From: an uncultured Desulfosoma sp.
Lineage (GTDB): Bacteria; Desulfobacterota; Syntrophobacteria; Syntrophobacterales; DSM-9756
Assembly (NCBI GenBank): GCA_937960435.1
Contig: CALGPN010000033.1
Location: 1 to 55,679 of the forward strand
Direction: 5' to 3'
DNA length: 55,679 nucleotides
A model generated the notes under the pieces. The model worked only from the letters and a program-made list of their open reading frames with translations. It did not search any database and was not told where the DNA came from. Position 1 is the first letter of the stretch. Every line of letters begins with the position of its first letter. This document shows positions 9,914-17,982 of the stretch, piece after piece. Both the position numbers and the translations under genes were made by a program.

Positions 9914-12379
9914 ATGACCACACACTTTAGGGAACTCGCGGTGGAAGAGCTCCGAGCGGCCGTAGACCCGAACGCACTTCCCTTTGATCACACCGGGGTA
10001 CTGCCCCCCTTGGAGGAAGGTGTGGTCGGCCAGGAAAGGGCCATCGACGCCATCAAGTTCGGCATGGGGATGAAGGAAAAGGGCTACAATATCTTCATCG
10101 CCGGCCCCGCCAAAGCCGGGCTCACCTATATCGCCCGGACCTTCCTGGAAGAGCAGGCCAAGAAGGAACCGACACCGCCCGACTGGTGTTACGTCTACAA
10201 TTTCAAACAACCGGACGAACCCAAAAGCCTTCGACTGTCCCCCGGGCGCGGCAAGGAACTGAAGAAGGACATGGAATCCTTCATTCAAACGCTTCAGGCC
10301 AAGATCCCGGAAGTCTTCGACAGCGACGATTATCGAGCCAAAGAAGCGGAGGTGCACCAAGGGTTCGAGCGGCGCCGCCGGCAGATCATCGACGAGCTGT
10401 CCGAAATGGCCCGCGAGGAAGGCTTTATCCTGCAGTTTTCCCAAGTGGGGATGGTGATCATCCCGGCCAACAAAGAGGGTCAGCCCATGAGCCAGGAGGA
10501 GCTGAGCGAGCTGACCGACGAAGAAAAGAAGGCCCTTCGGGAAAAGAGCGATGAGCTGCAGGAGAAAATGAAGGCGGCCATCAAGCGCATTCGCCAAGCG
10601 GAGGCGGAATTTAAAGAGAAGCACGCCAAGCTCGACAACGAAATCGCCATGTTCGTCGTCGGGCAGCTCATGGAACCCTATATCGAAAAGTACGAAGACG
10701 AACCGGGGGTGCTGGAGTACTTCAAAGCCGTTCAGGAAGACATCCTGGAAAACATCGATGAATTCAAGAAGAAACCCGAAGGCCAACAGCAGATGGGACC
10801 GTTTCCCATGCCGCCGCGGGAAGCGGCCATGCGCAAATATGATGTGAACGTGCTCATCGACAATTCGGAAACCCAAGGCGCCCCGGTGGTCATCGAATCC
10901 AACCCGGCTTACCCCAACCTCTTCGGCAGTATCGAAAGGCAGGCGTGGTTCGGGGCCTTGTTCACCGATTTTACCATGATCAAGCCCGGGGCCTTGCATC
11001 GCGCCAACGGTGGCTACTTGGTCATGAAGGCGCTGGATCTGTTGAAATGGTACCTGTCCTGGGAAGCCATCAAGAGGGCGTTGCGCGACGGGGTCATCAA
11101 GATCGAGGACCTGGGCGAGCTTTACGGGATTTTCAGCACGCGCACCATCCGGCCCGAACCTATCCCCATGGACGTGAAGATCGTCCTCACGGGCGATCCT
11201 TACCTGTATTACCTGCTGTATATCTACGACGATCGGTTCCAAAAACTTTTCAAGGTCAAAGCGCACCTGGACGACCAAATGGAACGGCAGGAAGACACCG
11301 TCCTCCAATGCGCCCGCATGATCAGTCGGTTCTGCCAGGAGAACAAAATCCGCCACCTGGATCGCACCGGGGTGGCCCGGGTGCTGGAATACAGCATGGA
11401 AGTGACGGGTGATCGAGAAAAACTCAGCCTGGAACTGGGCGACATCAGCGATCTGCTCCGGGAGGCGAACTATTTCGCCGCCTTGGACAATGCGGAGTTT
11501 ATCCGGCGGGAGCACGTGCACCAGGCGGTCCAAAAGCGTATCTACCGGGCCAACCTCGTGGAGGAACGGGTCAAGGAGCTTGTCAAGAAAGACATCTTCT
11601 GGGTGGAAACCGCCGGCGCCAAAGTGGGCCAGGTGAACGGGTTGTCGGTCCTCATGACGGGCGACCACGAATTCGGCAAGCCCAACCGGATCACGGCCAC
11701 GGTGTCCGTGGGGCGCGAGGGCGTGGTGGCCATCGAACGGGAATCCAAACTGAGCGGCAACATCCACACCAAGGGGGTGATGATCCTCACGAGCTTCCTC
11801 AAGGAACGCTTCGCCCACAACAAGCCCATCTCGCTCACGGCGACGCTGTGCTTCGAGCAGAGTTACGGGATGGTAGAGGGGGACAGCGCCTCCAGCACGG
11901 AACTTTACGCCATTCTGAGCGCCCTGGCCGGGGTACCCATCAAGCAGGGGATCGCCGTGACGGGGTCGGTGAGCCAGAAAGGGGAAATCCAGCCCGTGGG
12001 CGGTGTGACGCAAAAGATCGAAGCTTTCTTCGATATTTGCGCTCACAAAGGCCTCACGGGCGACCAGGGTGTGATCATCCCTGAAAAGAACGTGCGGAAC
12101 CTCATGCTGAAGCAGGCCGTATTGGATGCGGTCAAGGAAGGCAAGTTCCACATCTGGCCCGTGAGCCGCATTGAAGAGGGGATTGAGATCCTGACGGGGG
12201 TCCCGGCCGGGGAATTGCAACCCGACGGCACCTATCCCGAAGGGACCATTTTCCGCAAGGCCGACGATCGGCTGAAGGAGATCGCCGAAATCGTCAAGAA
12301 ATTCGGGAAAGACGAAGACGGCGGGGGCCGTTCGTCGGAAGATAGCGGCGGGGGCGGATGCCCCAGCTGCGACCGCTAA
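9914..12379 (+). CDS. Lon-family ATP-dependent protease-like protein with degenerate Walker A
   Basis: 821 aa, of the LonB-like/AAA_32 type with no N-terminal Lon substrate domain. The C-terminal Lon protease domain is intact: the catalytic Ser658 is in EGDSASSTEL and Lys701 in PVGGVTQKIEAF, 43 residues apart as in E. coli Lon. The N-terminal nucleotide-binding region reads IFIAGPAKAGLTYIARTF at residues 60-77, where a functional Walker A would be GxxGxGK[ST]. The lysine and glycine spacing is lost. A long charged coiled segment (about residues 140-260) splits the ATPase module. ANGGYLVMKALDLL stands at the Walker B/arginine-finger end. A Gly/Ser-rich tail ends in CPSCDR. GGAGG supports the ATG at 9914. 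The enzyme would degrade cytoplasmic proteins, but its ATP dependence is in doubt. Confidence 0.88.
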   Translation: MTTHFRELAVEELRAAVDPNALPFDHTGVLPPLEEGVVGQERAIDAIKFGMGMKEKGYNIFIAGPAKAGLTYIARTFLEEQAKKEPTPPDWCYVYNFKQPDEPKSLRLSPGRGKELKKDMESFIQTLQAKIPEVFDSDDYRAKEAEVHQGFERRRRQIIDELSEMAREEGFILQFSQVGMVIIPANKEGQPMSQEELSELTDEEKKALREKSDELQEKMKAAIKRIRQAEAEFKEKHAKLDNEIAMFVVGQLMEPYIEKYEDEPGVLEYFKAVQEDILENIDEFKKKPEGQQQMGPFPMPPREAAMRKYDVNVLIDNSETQGAPVVIESNPAYPNLFGSIERQAWFGALFTDFTMIKPGALHRANGGYLVMKALDLLKWYLSWEAIKRALRDGVIKIEDLGELYGIFSTRTIRPEPIPMDVKIVLTGDPYLYYLLYIYDDRFQKLFKVKAHLDDQMERQEDTVLQCARMISRFCQENKIRHLDRTGVARVLEYSMEVTGDREKLSLELGDISDLLREANYFAALDNAEFIRREHVHQAVQKRIYRANLVEERVKELVKKDIFWVETAGAKVGQVNGLSVLMTGDHEFGKPNRITATVSVGREGVVAIERESKLSGNIHTKGVMILTSFLKERFAHNKPISLTATLCFEQSYGMVEGDSASSTELYAILSALAGVPIKQGIAVTGSVSQKGEIQPVGGVTQKIEAFFDICAHKGLTGDQGVIIPEKNVRNLMLKQAVLDAVKEGKFHIWPVSRIEEGIEILTGVPAGELQPDGTYPEGTIFRKADDRLKEIAEIVKKFGKDEDGGGRSSEDSGGGGCPSCDR

Positions 12380-12410
12380 CAGCGTCCAGGAGAAGGCAAC
12401 GTCGATTTTT

Positions 12411-12472
12411 TCCCGGGAGCGCAAGGCGTTTATCCGCCCATGAAGGGGTCCGGAACGCGGTCGCTCCCGGGA
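12411..12472. repeat. Perfect 11-bp inverted repeat
   Basis: TCCCGGGAGCG (12411-12421) and CGCTCCCGGGA (12462-12472) are exact inverse complements 40 bp apart, between the Lon-family gene and the alkaline phosphatase. It can form a large stem-loop in the 3' part of the Lon-family transcript. There is no T tract after it, but a U-tailed hairpin follows at 12491-12511. Confidence 0.6.
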
Positions 12473-12490
12473 AGGTGCCCGTAAGAGGTC

Positions 12491-12511
12491 GGACCGGTTC
12501 CGGCCTTTTTT
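12491..12511 (+). terminator. Terminator behind the Lon-family gene
   Basis: GGACCGG (12491-12497) and CCGGCC (12500-12505) form a short GC hairpin with a one-base bulge, followed by TTTTTT (12506-12511). It lies about 20 bp before the alkaline phosphatase start and so would separate the two genes. Confidence 0.55.
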
Positions 12512-12531
12512 CGTCGAAGGGGATGGGGGAG

Positions 12532-14175
12532 ATGAGCCCAAGAAATTCTTTCCGAGGATTCCTTTGGGGGCGACTTTTCGGGATGGCCGTGATCTGGATG
12601 GCCTGGATCGCCGTCTCGGTCGCTCGGGCGGATGGAAAGAACCTCATCGTCCTTGTGGCCGACGGAGCGGGGGTGACCCATACCACCATCGCCCGCTGGG
12701 TGTCGCCATCGGGGGCTCTGCCTGTGGATTCCATGAAGGTTTCTCTCGTGCGCACTTACGGGGCCGAATCCCTGGTCACGGATTCGGCCCCGGCGGCCAC
12801 GGCCTTTGCCACGGGGCACAAAACCAGCGACAAGTTCATCGGCGTGTTGCCGGGGCCTGTGACCCTGCCCGGGGTTCCGGCCGTGCCCACCGAACGGCAA
12901 CAAAAACCTGTGGCGACGGTGCTGGAAGGAGCCAAGCTCACGGGCAAAGCCACAGGGCTCGTGGCGACCTCCGAAGTCCAACACGCCACCCCGGCCGCCT
13001 ATTCGGCCCATTGGCCCGATCGGAACGATGAAAACGAAATCGCCGAGCAGCAAGTTTATCAGGATATCGATGTGGTTTTCGGGGGCGGCAAGAAATACCT
13101 GCTTCCCGTGTCCCAAGGGGGTGCGCGGACCGATGGGGAGGATCTCCTCAGGGTTCTCAGGGATCGGGGCTATACCCTGGTGGAAACTCGAGAGCAGATG
13201 CGGCAGACTCAAGCGGCGAAGGTCTGGGGCCTCTTTGCCGCGGAGGCCATGGAACGGGACCTGGATCGGGCGGTCTTCGCGCCGGATGAACCTTCCTTGG
13301 CGGAAATGACGGCCAAGGCCATCGAAATCTTGTCCCGTCATCCCAGCGGCTTCTTTCTGTTCGTGGAGGGAAGCCAGGTGGACTGGGCTTCCCACGGCAA
13401 CGATCCGGTGGGGGTTGTGAGCGAACTTTTGGCTTTTCATCAAGCGGTGGGGGTGGCTCTGGATTTTGCCCGAAGCCGCGACGACACGGCCGTCCTAGTC
13501 TTTTCCGACCACGGAAACGGCGGCATGAGCCTGGGAAACATGAACACGGACGGCACGTACTCCCGCATGCCTTACGAAGCCCTGGTCTATCCCATCCGGA
13601 AAGCCGGCCTCACGGCGGAGGGGATCGCCAGGAAAATCGGCGATAACCGCACGGAGTCCCACATCAGAGAAATTCTTCAGAGATATTGGGGGATCGAAGA
13701 TGTGAGCGCCGAGGAGCTTGCCCGGATTCAAAACTACCAGGGGCGGCATCTGAGCAATGCCGTCGCCCCGATCCTCAGCGTTCGCGCCAACATTGGATGG
13801 ACCACCCATGGACATACGGGCGAGGATGTGATCCTGTACACCTATGGCCTGGAGATGCCTGGGGGAACCGTGGACAACACCGAGATCGCCCACGCCTGCG
13901 CCCGGTGGATGGGGTTTCGGCTCGATGATGTGGACGCCCGATTGTTTCGGCCTGCTGAAGAGGTGGCGGCGCAGCTCGGCGGCCATGTGTCCATCGACAG
14001 GACGGATCCGGCCAATCCCGTCTTGGTCATCGGCGGCAGAAAGGACGGGGCGGTGCGTTTCCCCTTTTCCAAGGACCTCATGATAATGGAGGGTAAGGTT
14101 TTTCGGCTGATGGCCCCCACGGTCTATGCTCCCCATACGGGCAAGGTTTACGTCACACTGGAAAAAGAAAACTGA
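12532..14175 (+). CDS. Alkaline phosphatase, PhoA family, periplasmic
   Basis: 547 aa. The N-terminal hydrophobic stretch (about 10-33, ending SVARA) is a signal peptide, so the enzyme is exported. The catalytic nucleophile is Ser85 in VTDSAPAATAFATGHK, the family VTDSA motif, and the first metal-binding Asp is in VLVADGAG (Asp44). Further metal ligands lie in FVEGSQVDWASHGND and VFSDHGNGG. TTHGHTGEDV supplies the last conserved His. The protein is longer than E. coli PhoA (about 470 aa), mainly through a C-terminal extension of around 80 residues after TTHGH. It hydrolyses phosphomonoesters; the context does not reveal the substrate. Of the two nearby ATGs, 12532 is better placed behind GAAGGGG than 12523. 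Confidence 0.87.
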   Translation: MSPRNSFRGFLWGRLFGMAVIWMAWIAVSVARADGKNLIVLVADGAGVTHTTIARWVSPSGALPVDSMKVSLVRTYGAESLVTDSAPAATAFATGHKTSDKFIGVLPGPVTLPGVPAVPTERQQKPVATVLEGAKLTGKATGLVATSEVQHATPAAYSAHWPDRNDENEIAEQQVYQDIDVVFGGGKKYLLPVSQGGARTDGEDLLRVLRDRGYTLVETREQMRQTQAAKVWGLFAAEAMERDLDRAVFAPDEPSLAEMTAKAIEILSRHPSGFFLFVEGSQVDWASHGNDPVGVVSELLAFHQAVGVALDFARSRDDTAVLVFSDHGNGGMSLGNMNTDGTYSRMPYEALVYPIRKAGLTAEGIARKIGDNRTESHIREILQRYWGIEDVSAEELARIQNYQGRHLSNAVAPILSVRANIGWTTHGHTGEDVILYTYGLEMPGGTVDNTEIAHACARWMGFRLDDVDARLFRPAEEVAAQLGGHVSIDRTDPANPVLVIGGRKDGAVRFPFSKDLMIMEGKVFRLMAPTVYAPHTGKVYVTLEKEN

Positions 14176-14246
14176 ACGGGGGCCTGAGCGGCCCACGGCG
14201 GCCCCGTGGGCCATCCCGAGCCGGTTCCGTTCGCAGCGTACCCCAA

Positions 14247-14348
14247 CACCCCCGCGGGGGGGGTGACGGGGAAGGGGATCGCCGGCAAGCCGGCTCCTAC
14301 AGAGCGGGCGCAAGGCCGTAGGTTGGGGTGAGCGAAGCGAACCCCAAC
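14247..14348. repeat. REP-type palindromes at a convergent gene junction
   Basis: Three elements lie in the 298-bp gap between the alkaline phosphatase and the kinase fusion, which converge here. A CACCCCC/GGGGGTG hairpin stands at about 14247-14265. One REP1 palindrome (minus orientation; core GCCGGCAAGCCGGC) is at 14278-14300. One REP2 element is at 14318-14348: GTAG, then GTTGGGGT (14322-14329) and ACCCCAAC (14341-14348) around GAGCGAAGCGA. No gene is seen between them. Confidence 0.85.
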
Positions 14349-14473
14349 ACCCCTTCCAACCACCACCGGCACTGCGACGAACACCGCTCCCCTTTTGCCA
14401 GCCCCGCCCTGCCCGCCGTGTTCCGCTCGACACGGGCGTTCGCCACCCTTCGTCTTTCAGAGCCGCGATGCCG

Positions 14474-16132
14474 TTAGAACCTCGCTACTCTGTTCTGTTG
14501 GAGGCTCTGTCTCACCTGATCACAATGCATGGCGTAGAGGCGGGCCAAAAGCCGGAAGAACACGTCTTGCGGGTCCCCTTCCGTATGGCACACCACATGG
14601 CTTGCGGCCGGGAAGGGTTCATCCAAGGGCTCGAAGTCGGCTAAAAAGTGCTCCAGATGATCCAGACGCGCATCCGACAGGGAAGGGCGTTCCGCCCGGG
14701 CGGCGAGGCGCTTTTGGAGAGTTTCTCGTGAGCAGCGGCATTCCACGATGATGAGGGAAGCGTCCTGGTCGTGAGCCAACCGGACGGCTTCTGCTCGCCA
14801 TTTTTTTTCGGCGAAGGTGGCGTCCAGCACCACAGAGCGCCTTGCTTTGAGGAGGTCATGGGCTTGGTTCAAAAGCCTACCGTAGACCAGGCGGCGCTTT
14901 TCCTTGCGGTATAAGCCATCCCCATAGGCCGTCTTTGCCGAGCCCATGGCGAAAGATGCGGCAAAAAGCTCGCGGCGCACGGCGTCGGACTGGACAAGGG
15001 CTATGCGGAACGCTTCCGCAAGACGCTCGGCATGGTGAGATTTCCCGGAAGCCGGCAAGCCGCAGAACACGTACAGGGTAGGGCGCGTCATGGTCGCCGC
15101 GTAGGTGTAGGCGAGATCGAGGTATCGAGCCGCCTGCGTTCGATGACGCTGAGATTCCTCGCCGTTTAGTGCGTCGCCTTCCGTTTCCATCAATTCCTGA
15201 AGGCGCAGGCAGGAGACTTTCACCCGCACCATGGCGCGATAACAGGCATAGAAATCGATCATTCGGTAAAGTGACGGATCCCTGGCGCTGTGCACATAGG
15301 CATCGAGGATGCTCAGGCTTTGGGCAAAGGCGCCCTGAGCATCCAGATCCATATGGAGAAACGCCAGGTCGGCGGCCGCGTCCCCGAACCGGAACCGGTC
15401 GTTGAATTCGATGGCGTCGATGATGTGGATACCGTCGTCGAGAAAATACACGTGGTCCGTTCGCAGATCCCCGTGGCCGTCGCAGATGCGGTCATCCGTG
15501 AGCCGTCCTTCAAACAGGGCCTTGTGGCCTTCCAGGAAAGCTTCGTTGACGTTACGGACAAGATGCCATTTTTCGCGATCCAACACGAATCCCAGAAAAG
15601 GCTCGGTCTGTGCGAAATTTTCCATGACATTTCGACCGATGACGCTCAGGGTGCCGAAGTGCCGGATTTCTTCGTTCCTTTCGGCCTGATTGTAAAAAGC
15701 CGCCAAGCGTTCTCCCAAAGCCCTGCACCCGGCCTCATCCAAGGTGCCCGAGGCCACAAGCGCCTGAAGGCTTCGTGCCGAAGGAAGTTGCTTCATAAGC
15801 ACGGCGCATTCCACCACATCCCCGGGACCGTCCAGCGACAGGACTCCCGAACGGTCCCGGCGGACGGTCACGACTTTTTCGTAGATGCCTTGAGTGAATC
15901 GGCGGTTGAGGAGCACTTCACGGCGGCAGAAAAAACAACGGGATTGAAGCTCGGTGAAGTCGAGGAACCCGAAATTCACAGGTTTCTTGAGCTTATAGAC
16001 CCATTGGCCGGTGAGGAAGACGGCGGAAATGTGGGTGTCGATTCTCTCGATGCCGCCGACGACATGGGGATAAAAACGGGGATCGGTAAAGGCGCGGCAG
16101 ACCGTCTCGAAAGCGGTCACAGTTTCGTCCAT
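14474..16132 (-). CDS. Fusion of aminoglycoside-phosphotransferase-like kinase and P-loop kinase domain
   Basis: 552 aa. Residues 1-345 resemble the choline/aminoglycoside kinase fold (COG2187): the catalytic loop is DGHGDLRTDHVYF (218-230) and the metal-binding segment IDAIEFND (239-246). Residues 350-552 are a P-loop kinase (COG0645) with Walker A GLPASGKSHH at 358-367. This two-domain fusion is widespread in proteobacteria; its substrate is not established, and antibiotic resistance should not be assumed. The frame stays open upstream through folE2, but that part is folE2 read in another phase; the ATG at 16132 is the start of homologous sequence. It is the last gene of cooC-folE2-kinase, 32 bp after folE2. 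Confidence 0.85.
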   Translation of the reverse strand: MDETVTAFETVCRAFTDPRFYPHVVGGIERIDTHISAVFLTGQWVYKLKKPVNFGFLDFTELQSRCFFCRREVLLNRRFTQGIYEKVVTVRRDRSGVLSLDGPGDVVECAVLMKQLPSARSLQALVASGTLDEAGCRALGERLAAFYNQAERNEEIRHFGTLSVIGRNVMENFAQTEPFLGFVLDREKWHLVRNVNEAFLEGHKALFEGRLTDDRICDGHGDLRTDHVYFLDDGIHIIDAIEFNDRFRFGDAAADLAFLHMDLDAQGAFAQSLSILDAYVHSARDPSLYRMIDFYACYRAMVRVKVSCLRLQELMETEGDALNGEESQRHRTQAARYLDLAYTYAATMTRPTLYVFCGLPASGKSHHAERLAEAFRIALVQSDAVRRELFAASFAMGSAKTAYGDGLYRKEKRRLVYGRLLNQAHDLLKARRSVVLDATFAEKKWRAEAVRLAHDQDASLIIVECRCSRETLQKRLAARAERPSLSDARLDHLEHFLADFEPLDEPFPAASHVVCHTEGDPQDVFFRLLARLYAMHCDQVRQSLQQNRVARF

Positions 16133-16164
16133 GGCGCAGCGATCCTCATGGACCGGGCGGCGCC

Positions 16165-16938
16165 TCACAGGGTGCGTTCGATGAACGCATAGGCGCTGTG
16201 GTTGTGGATGGATTCGAAGTTTTCCACGTCCACTTGAAACCAGCGGATGTGGGGGTTCTTTTTCAGGCGATCGGCCACATCCCGCACCACGTCTTCCACG
16301 AATTTGGGGTTTTCGTAGCCCTTTTCGGTGACGAATTTCTCGTCGGGTCTCTTGAGCAGGGAATAGACTTCGCAGGAGGCCGCCTCTTCCACGAGGCGGA
16401 TAAGATCTTCTATCCAGATGAACTTCTTGAACCGCACGGCCAGCCGAGCCATCCCCCGCTGATTGTGGGCGCCGTGTTTCGAAATTTCCCGTGAGCAGGG
16501 GCACACCGTGGTAATGGGCACGTTGACTTCCACGACGAGATCGAAGCCGTCCTGGCCGCTCAAGGACCCGCTGACCCGGCACATGTATTCCATGAGGCCC
16601 GAGGTGCCGGTCACGGGGGAGAGCTTTTCGATGAAGTAGGGGAAGGTGATTTCCAGGTGGGCGGACTGGGCGTTGAGCCGGGACTGCATGGCTTCCAAAA
16701 TCTTGGAGAACTCCCGGATATCCAAGTGGCCGTAAAATTCGTTCAGAATCTCGACAAAGCGGCTCATGTGGGTGCCTTTGAATTCCCGAGGCAGATTGAC
16801 ATACATGTTGATACTGGCCACGGTATGTTGCACCCCGTTTTTCCTGTCCATGACGGTGAGGGGGTAGCGGATGTTTTTCACCCCCACCTTGTCCACGTGG
16901 ATGTTTCGATGATCCAGAAGACTTTGCACGTCGATCAT
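16165..16938 (-). CDS. folE2: GTP cyclohydrolase FolE2 (type IB)
   Basis: 257 aa from ATG (an in-frame TTG two codons upstream is possible). FolE2 makes 7,8-dihydroneopterin triphosphate from GTP, the first step to folate, preQ0 or pterin cofactors, and can use metals other than zinc. The active-site motif VPITTVCPCSREISKHGAHN is complete, including the metal-binding Cys. The C-terminal QVDVENFESIHNHSAYAFIE is typical of this family and absent from FolE1. The start lies 12 bp after the cooC stop. Having FolE2 beside a nickel/CODH accessory ATPase is unusual; both concern metal-sensitive enzymes, but a functional link is only a guess. Confidence 0.95.
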   Translation of the reverse strand: MIDVQSLLDHRNIHVDKVGVKNIRYPLTVMDRKNGVQHTVASINMYVNLPREFKGTHMSRFVEILNEFYGHLDIREFSKILEAMQSRLNAQSAHLEITFPYFIEKLSPVTGTSGLMEYMCRVSGSLSGQDGFDLVVEVNVPITTVCPCSREISKHGAHNQRGMARLAVRFKKFIWIEDLIRLVEEAASCEVYSLLKRPDEKFVTEKGYENPKFVEDVVRDVADRLKKNPHIRWFQVDVENFESIHNHSAYAFIERTL

Positions 16939-16950
16939 GGCCAAACCGTT

Positions 16951-17733
16951 TCATCCGCTGAGTTGGTGGCGTCGGCTGAGGTCTTCGGCGATCGCCTCCA
17001 AAGCCTTTCGGGTATTTTCCCCGATGCGGTCCGCGAAAACGCCGGCGCAGTCCGCTTCGATGAGACTTTCGTCGTAGGGGATGAATCCCAGAAAGGCGAA
17101 GCCGTCCAGGTTTTGCCTGAGGAAGGTTTTGTCCCTGTCGTTACGGATCTTGTTGCCCACCACGTACACGCTGCCGATGCCGATGTCGGCGGCGAGGTCT
17201 TTGACCTTGAGTGCCGTTTCAATGCTGCGCCGCCCCGGTTCCACCACGATGATCAAGGCATTGACCGCCTTGGAAGTGCCTCGGCCCAAGTGTTCGATCC
17301 CGGCTTCCATGTCCATGATGACGACTTCGTCTCGACGCAGGATCAGATGGTGGACCAAATTCTTGAGGAGCACGCTTTCCGGGCAGACGCACCCGGTCCC
17401 CCCCTTCTTGACGCCGCCCATGACCATCAGGCGCACACCCGGGCCGCAGGGCACGGCGATTTTTTCCGGCAAGTCGTCCACCTTGGGGTTCATTTTGAAA
17501 AAGCCCCCGAAACTGCCGGGGACGGATTCGGTGCGTTCGGCGATGAGTTGTTTCATTTGGGATATGGGGGTGATGGAGCCTGCGTCGGCCATTCCCAAAG
17601 CGTGGCCGAGATTGGCGTCCGGGTCGGCATCGATGGCCAGAACCGATTTTCCATGGTCGGCAAACCAGCGCGCCAAGAAAGCGGAAAGAGTCGTCTTGCC
17701 CACCCCGCCTTTGCCGCTCACTGCAATTTTCAC
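16951..17733 (-). CDS. cooC: CooC-type nickel-insertion ATPase (CO dehydrogenase maturation)
   Basis: 260 aa, a MinD/ParA-superfamily ATPase. The deviant Walker A is AVSGKGGVGKTT (4-15), switch I includes IDADPDANLGHALG, and GTGCVCPES at 113-120 holds the Cys115-x-Cys117 pair that binds nickel at the dimer interface in CooC. DMEAGIEHLGRGT is the expected switch II. CooC loads nickel into CO dehydrogenase/acetyl-CoA synthase in the cytoplasm. The GTG at 17733 is preceded by GGGAGGA (17741-17747 on the plus strand). The long open frame upstream reads through the divergent gene and is not coding. No CODH gene is in the window; folE2 follows immediately. Confidence 0.93.
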   Translation of the reverse strand: MKIAVSGKGGVGKTTLSAFLARWFADHGKSVLAIDADPDANLGHALGMADAGSITPISQMKQLIAERTESVPGSFGGFFKMNPKVDDLPEKIAVPCGPGVRLMVMGGVKKGGTGCVCPESVLLKNLVHHLILRRDEVVIMDMEAGIEHLGRGTSKAVNALIIVVEPGRRSIETALKVKDLAADIGIGSVYVVGNKIRNDRDKTFLRQNLDGFAFLGFIPYDESLIEADCAGVFADRIGENTRKALEAIAEDLSRRHQLSG

Positions 17734-17923
17734 GGATCGTTCCTCCCTGAAGGAAAAAGTTGTACAGCGTCCGAAGCCGCACAGCCCTTTTAATACGTCC
17801 CACAAGGCCTGACAACCTTTAATGCCTTGGGAGACCGCGGATGCAGGGGACGCTCCGGCATGATCCATGACCACCCGCAGTTGGGCGCGGCTTGATGAGG
17901 TGAAACTCCGAGGAGGAACACCG

Positions 17924-17952
17924 TTGACCCCATATGTCAGATTTGTTACAAA
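17924..17952 (+). promoter_or_regulatory. Sigma70-like promoter for the hybrid PAS kinase
   Basis: TTGACC (17924-17929), a 17-bp spacer and TACAAA (17947-17952). The predicted transcription start is about 25 bp before the ATG at 17983, which leaves a short leader with no obvious Shine-Dalgarno sequence. Confidence 0.5.
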
Positions 17953-17982
17953 GCAATCCAACTGATCTTCAGCCACCCCGTC

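Noticed and set aside
9596-12541. A 981-codon open frame on the minus strand
   Set aside because: It lies opposite the Lon-like gene, has no recognisable domain, is rich in His, Gly, Pro and Phe as expected of an antisense frame in GC-rich DNA, and has no start signal.
16133-16954. N-terminal extension of the kinase fusion through folE2
   Set aside because: The extension is folE2 read in another phase; homology begins at the ATG at 16132.
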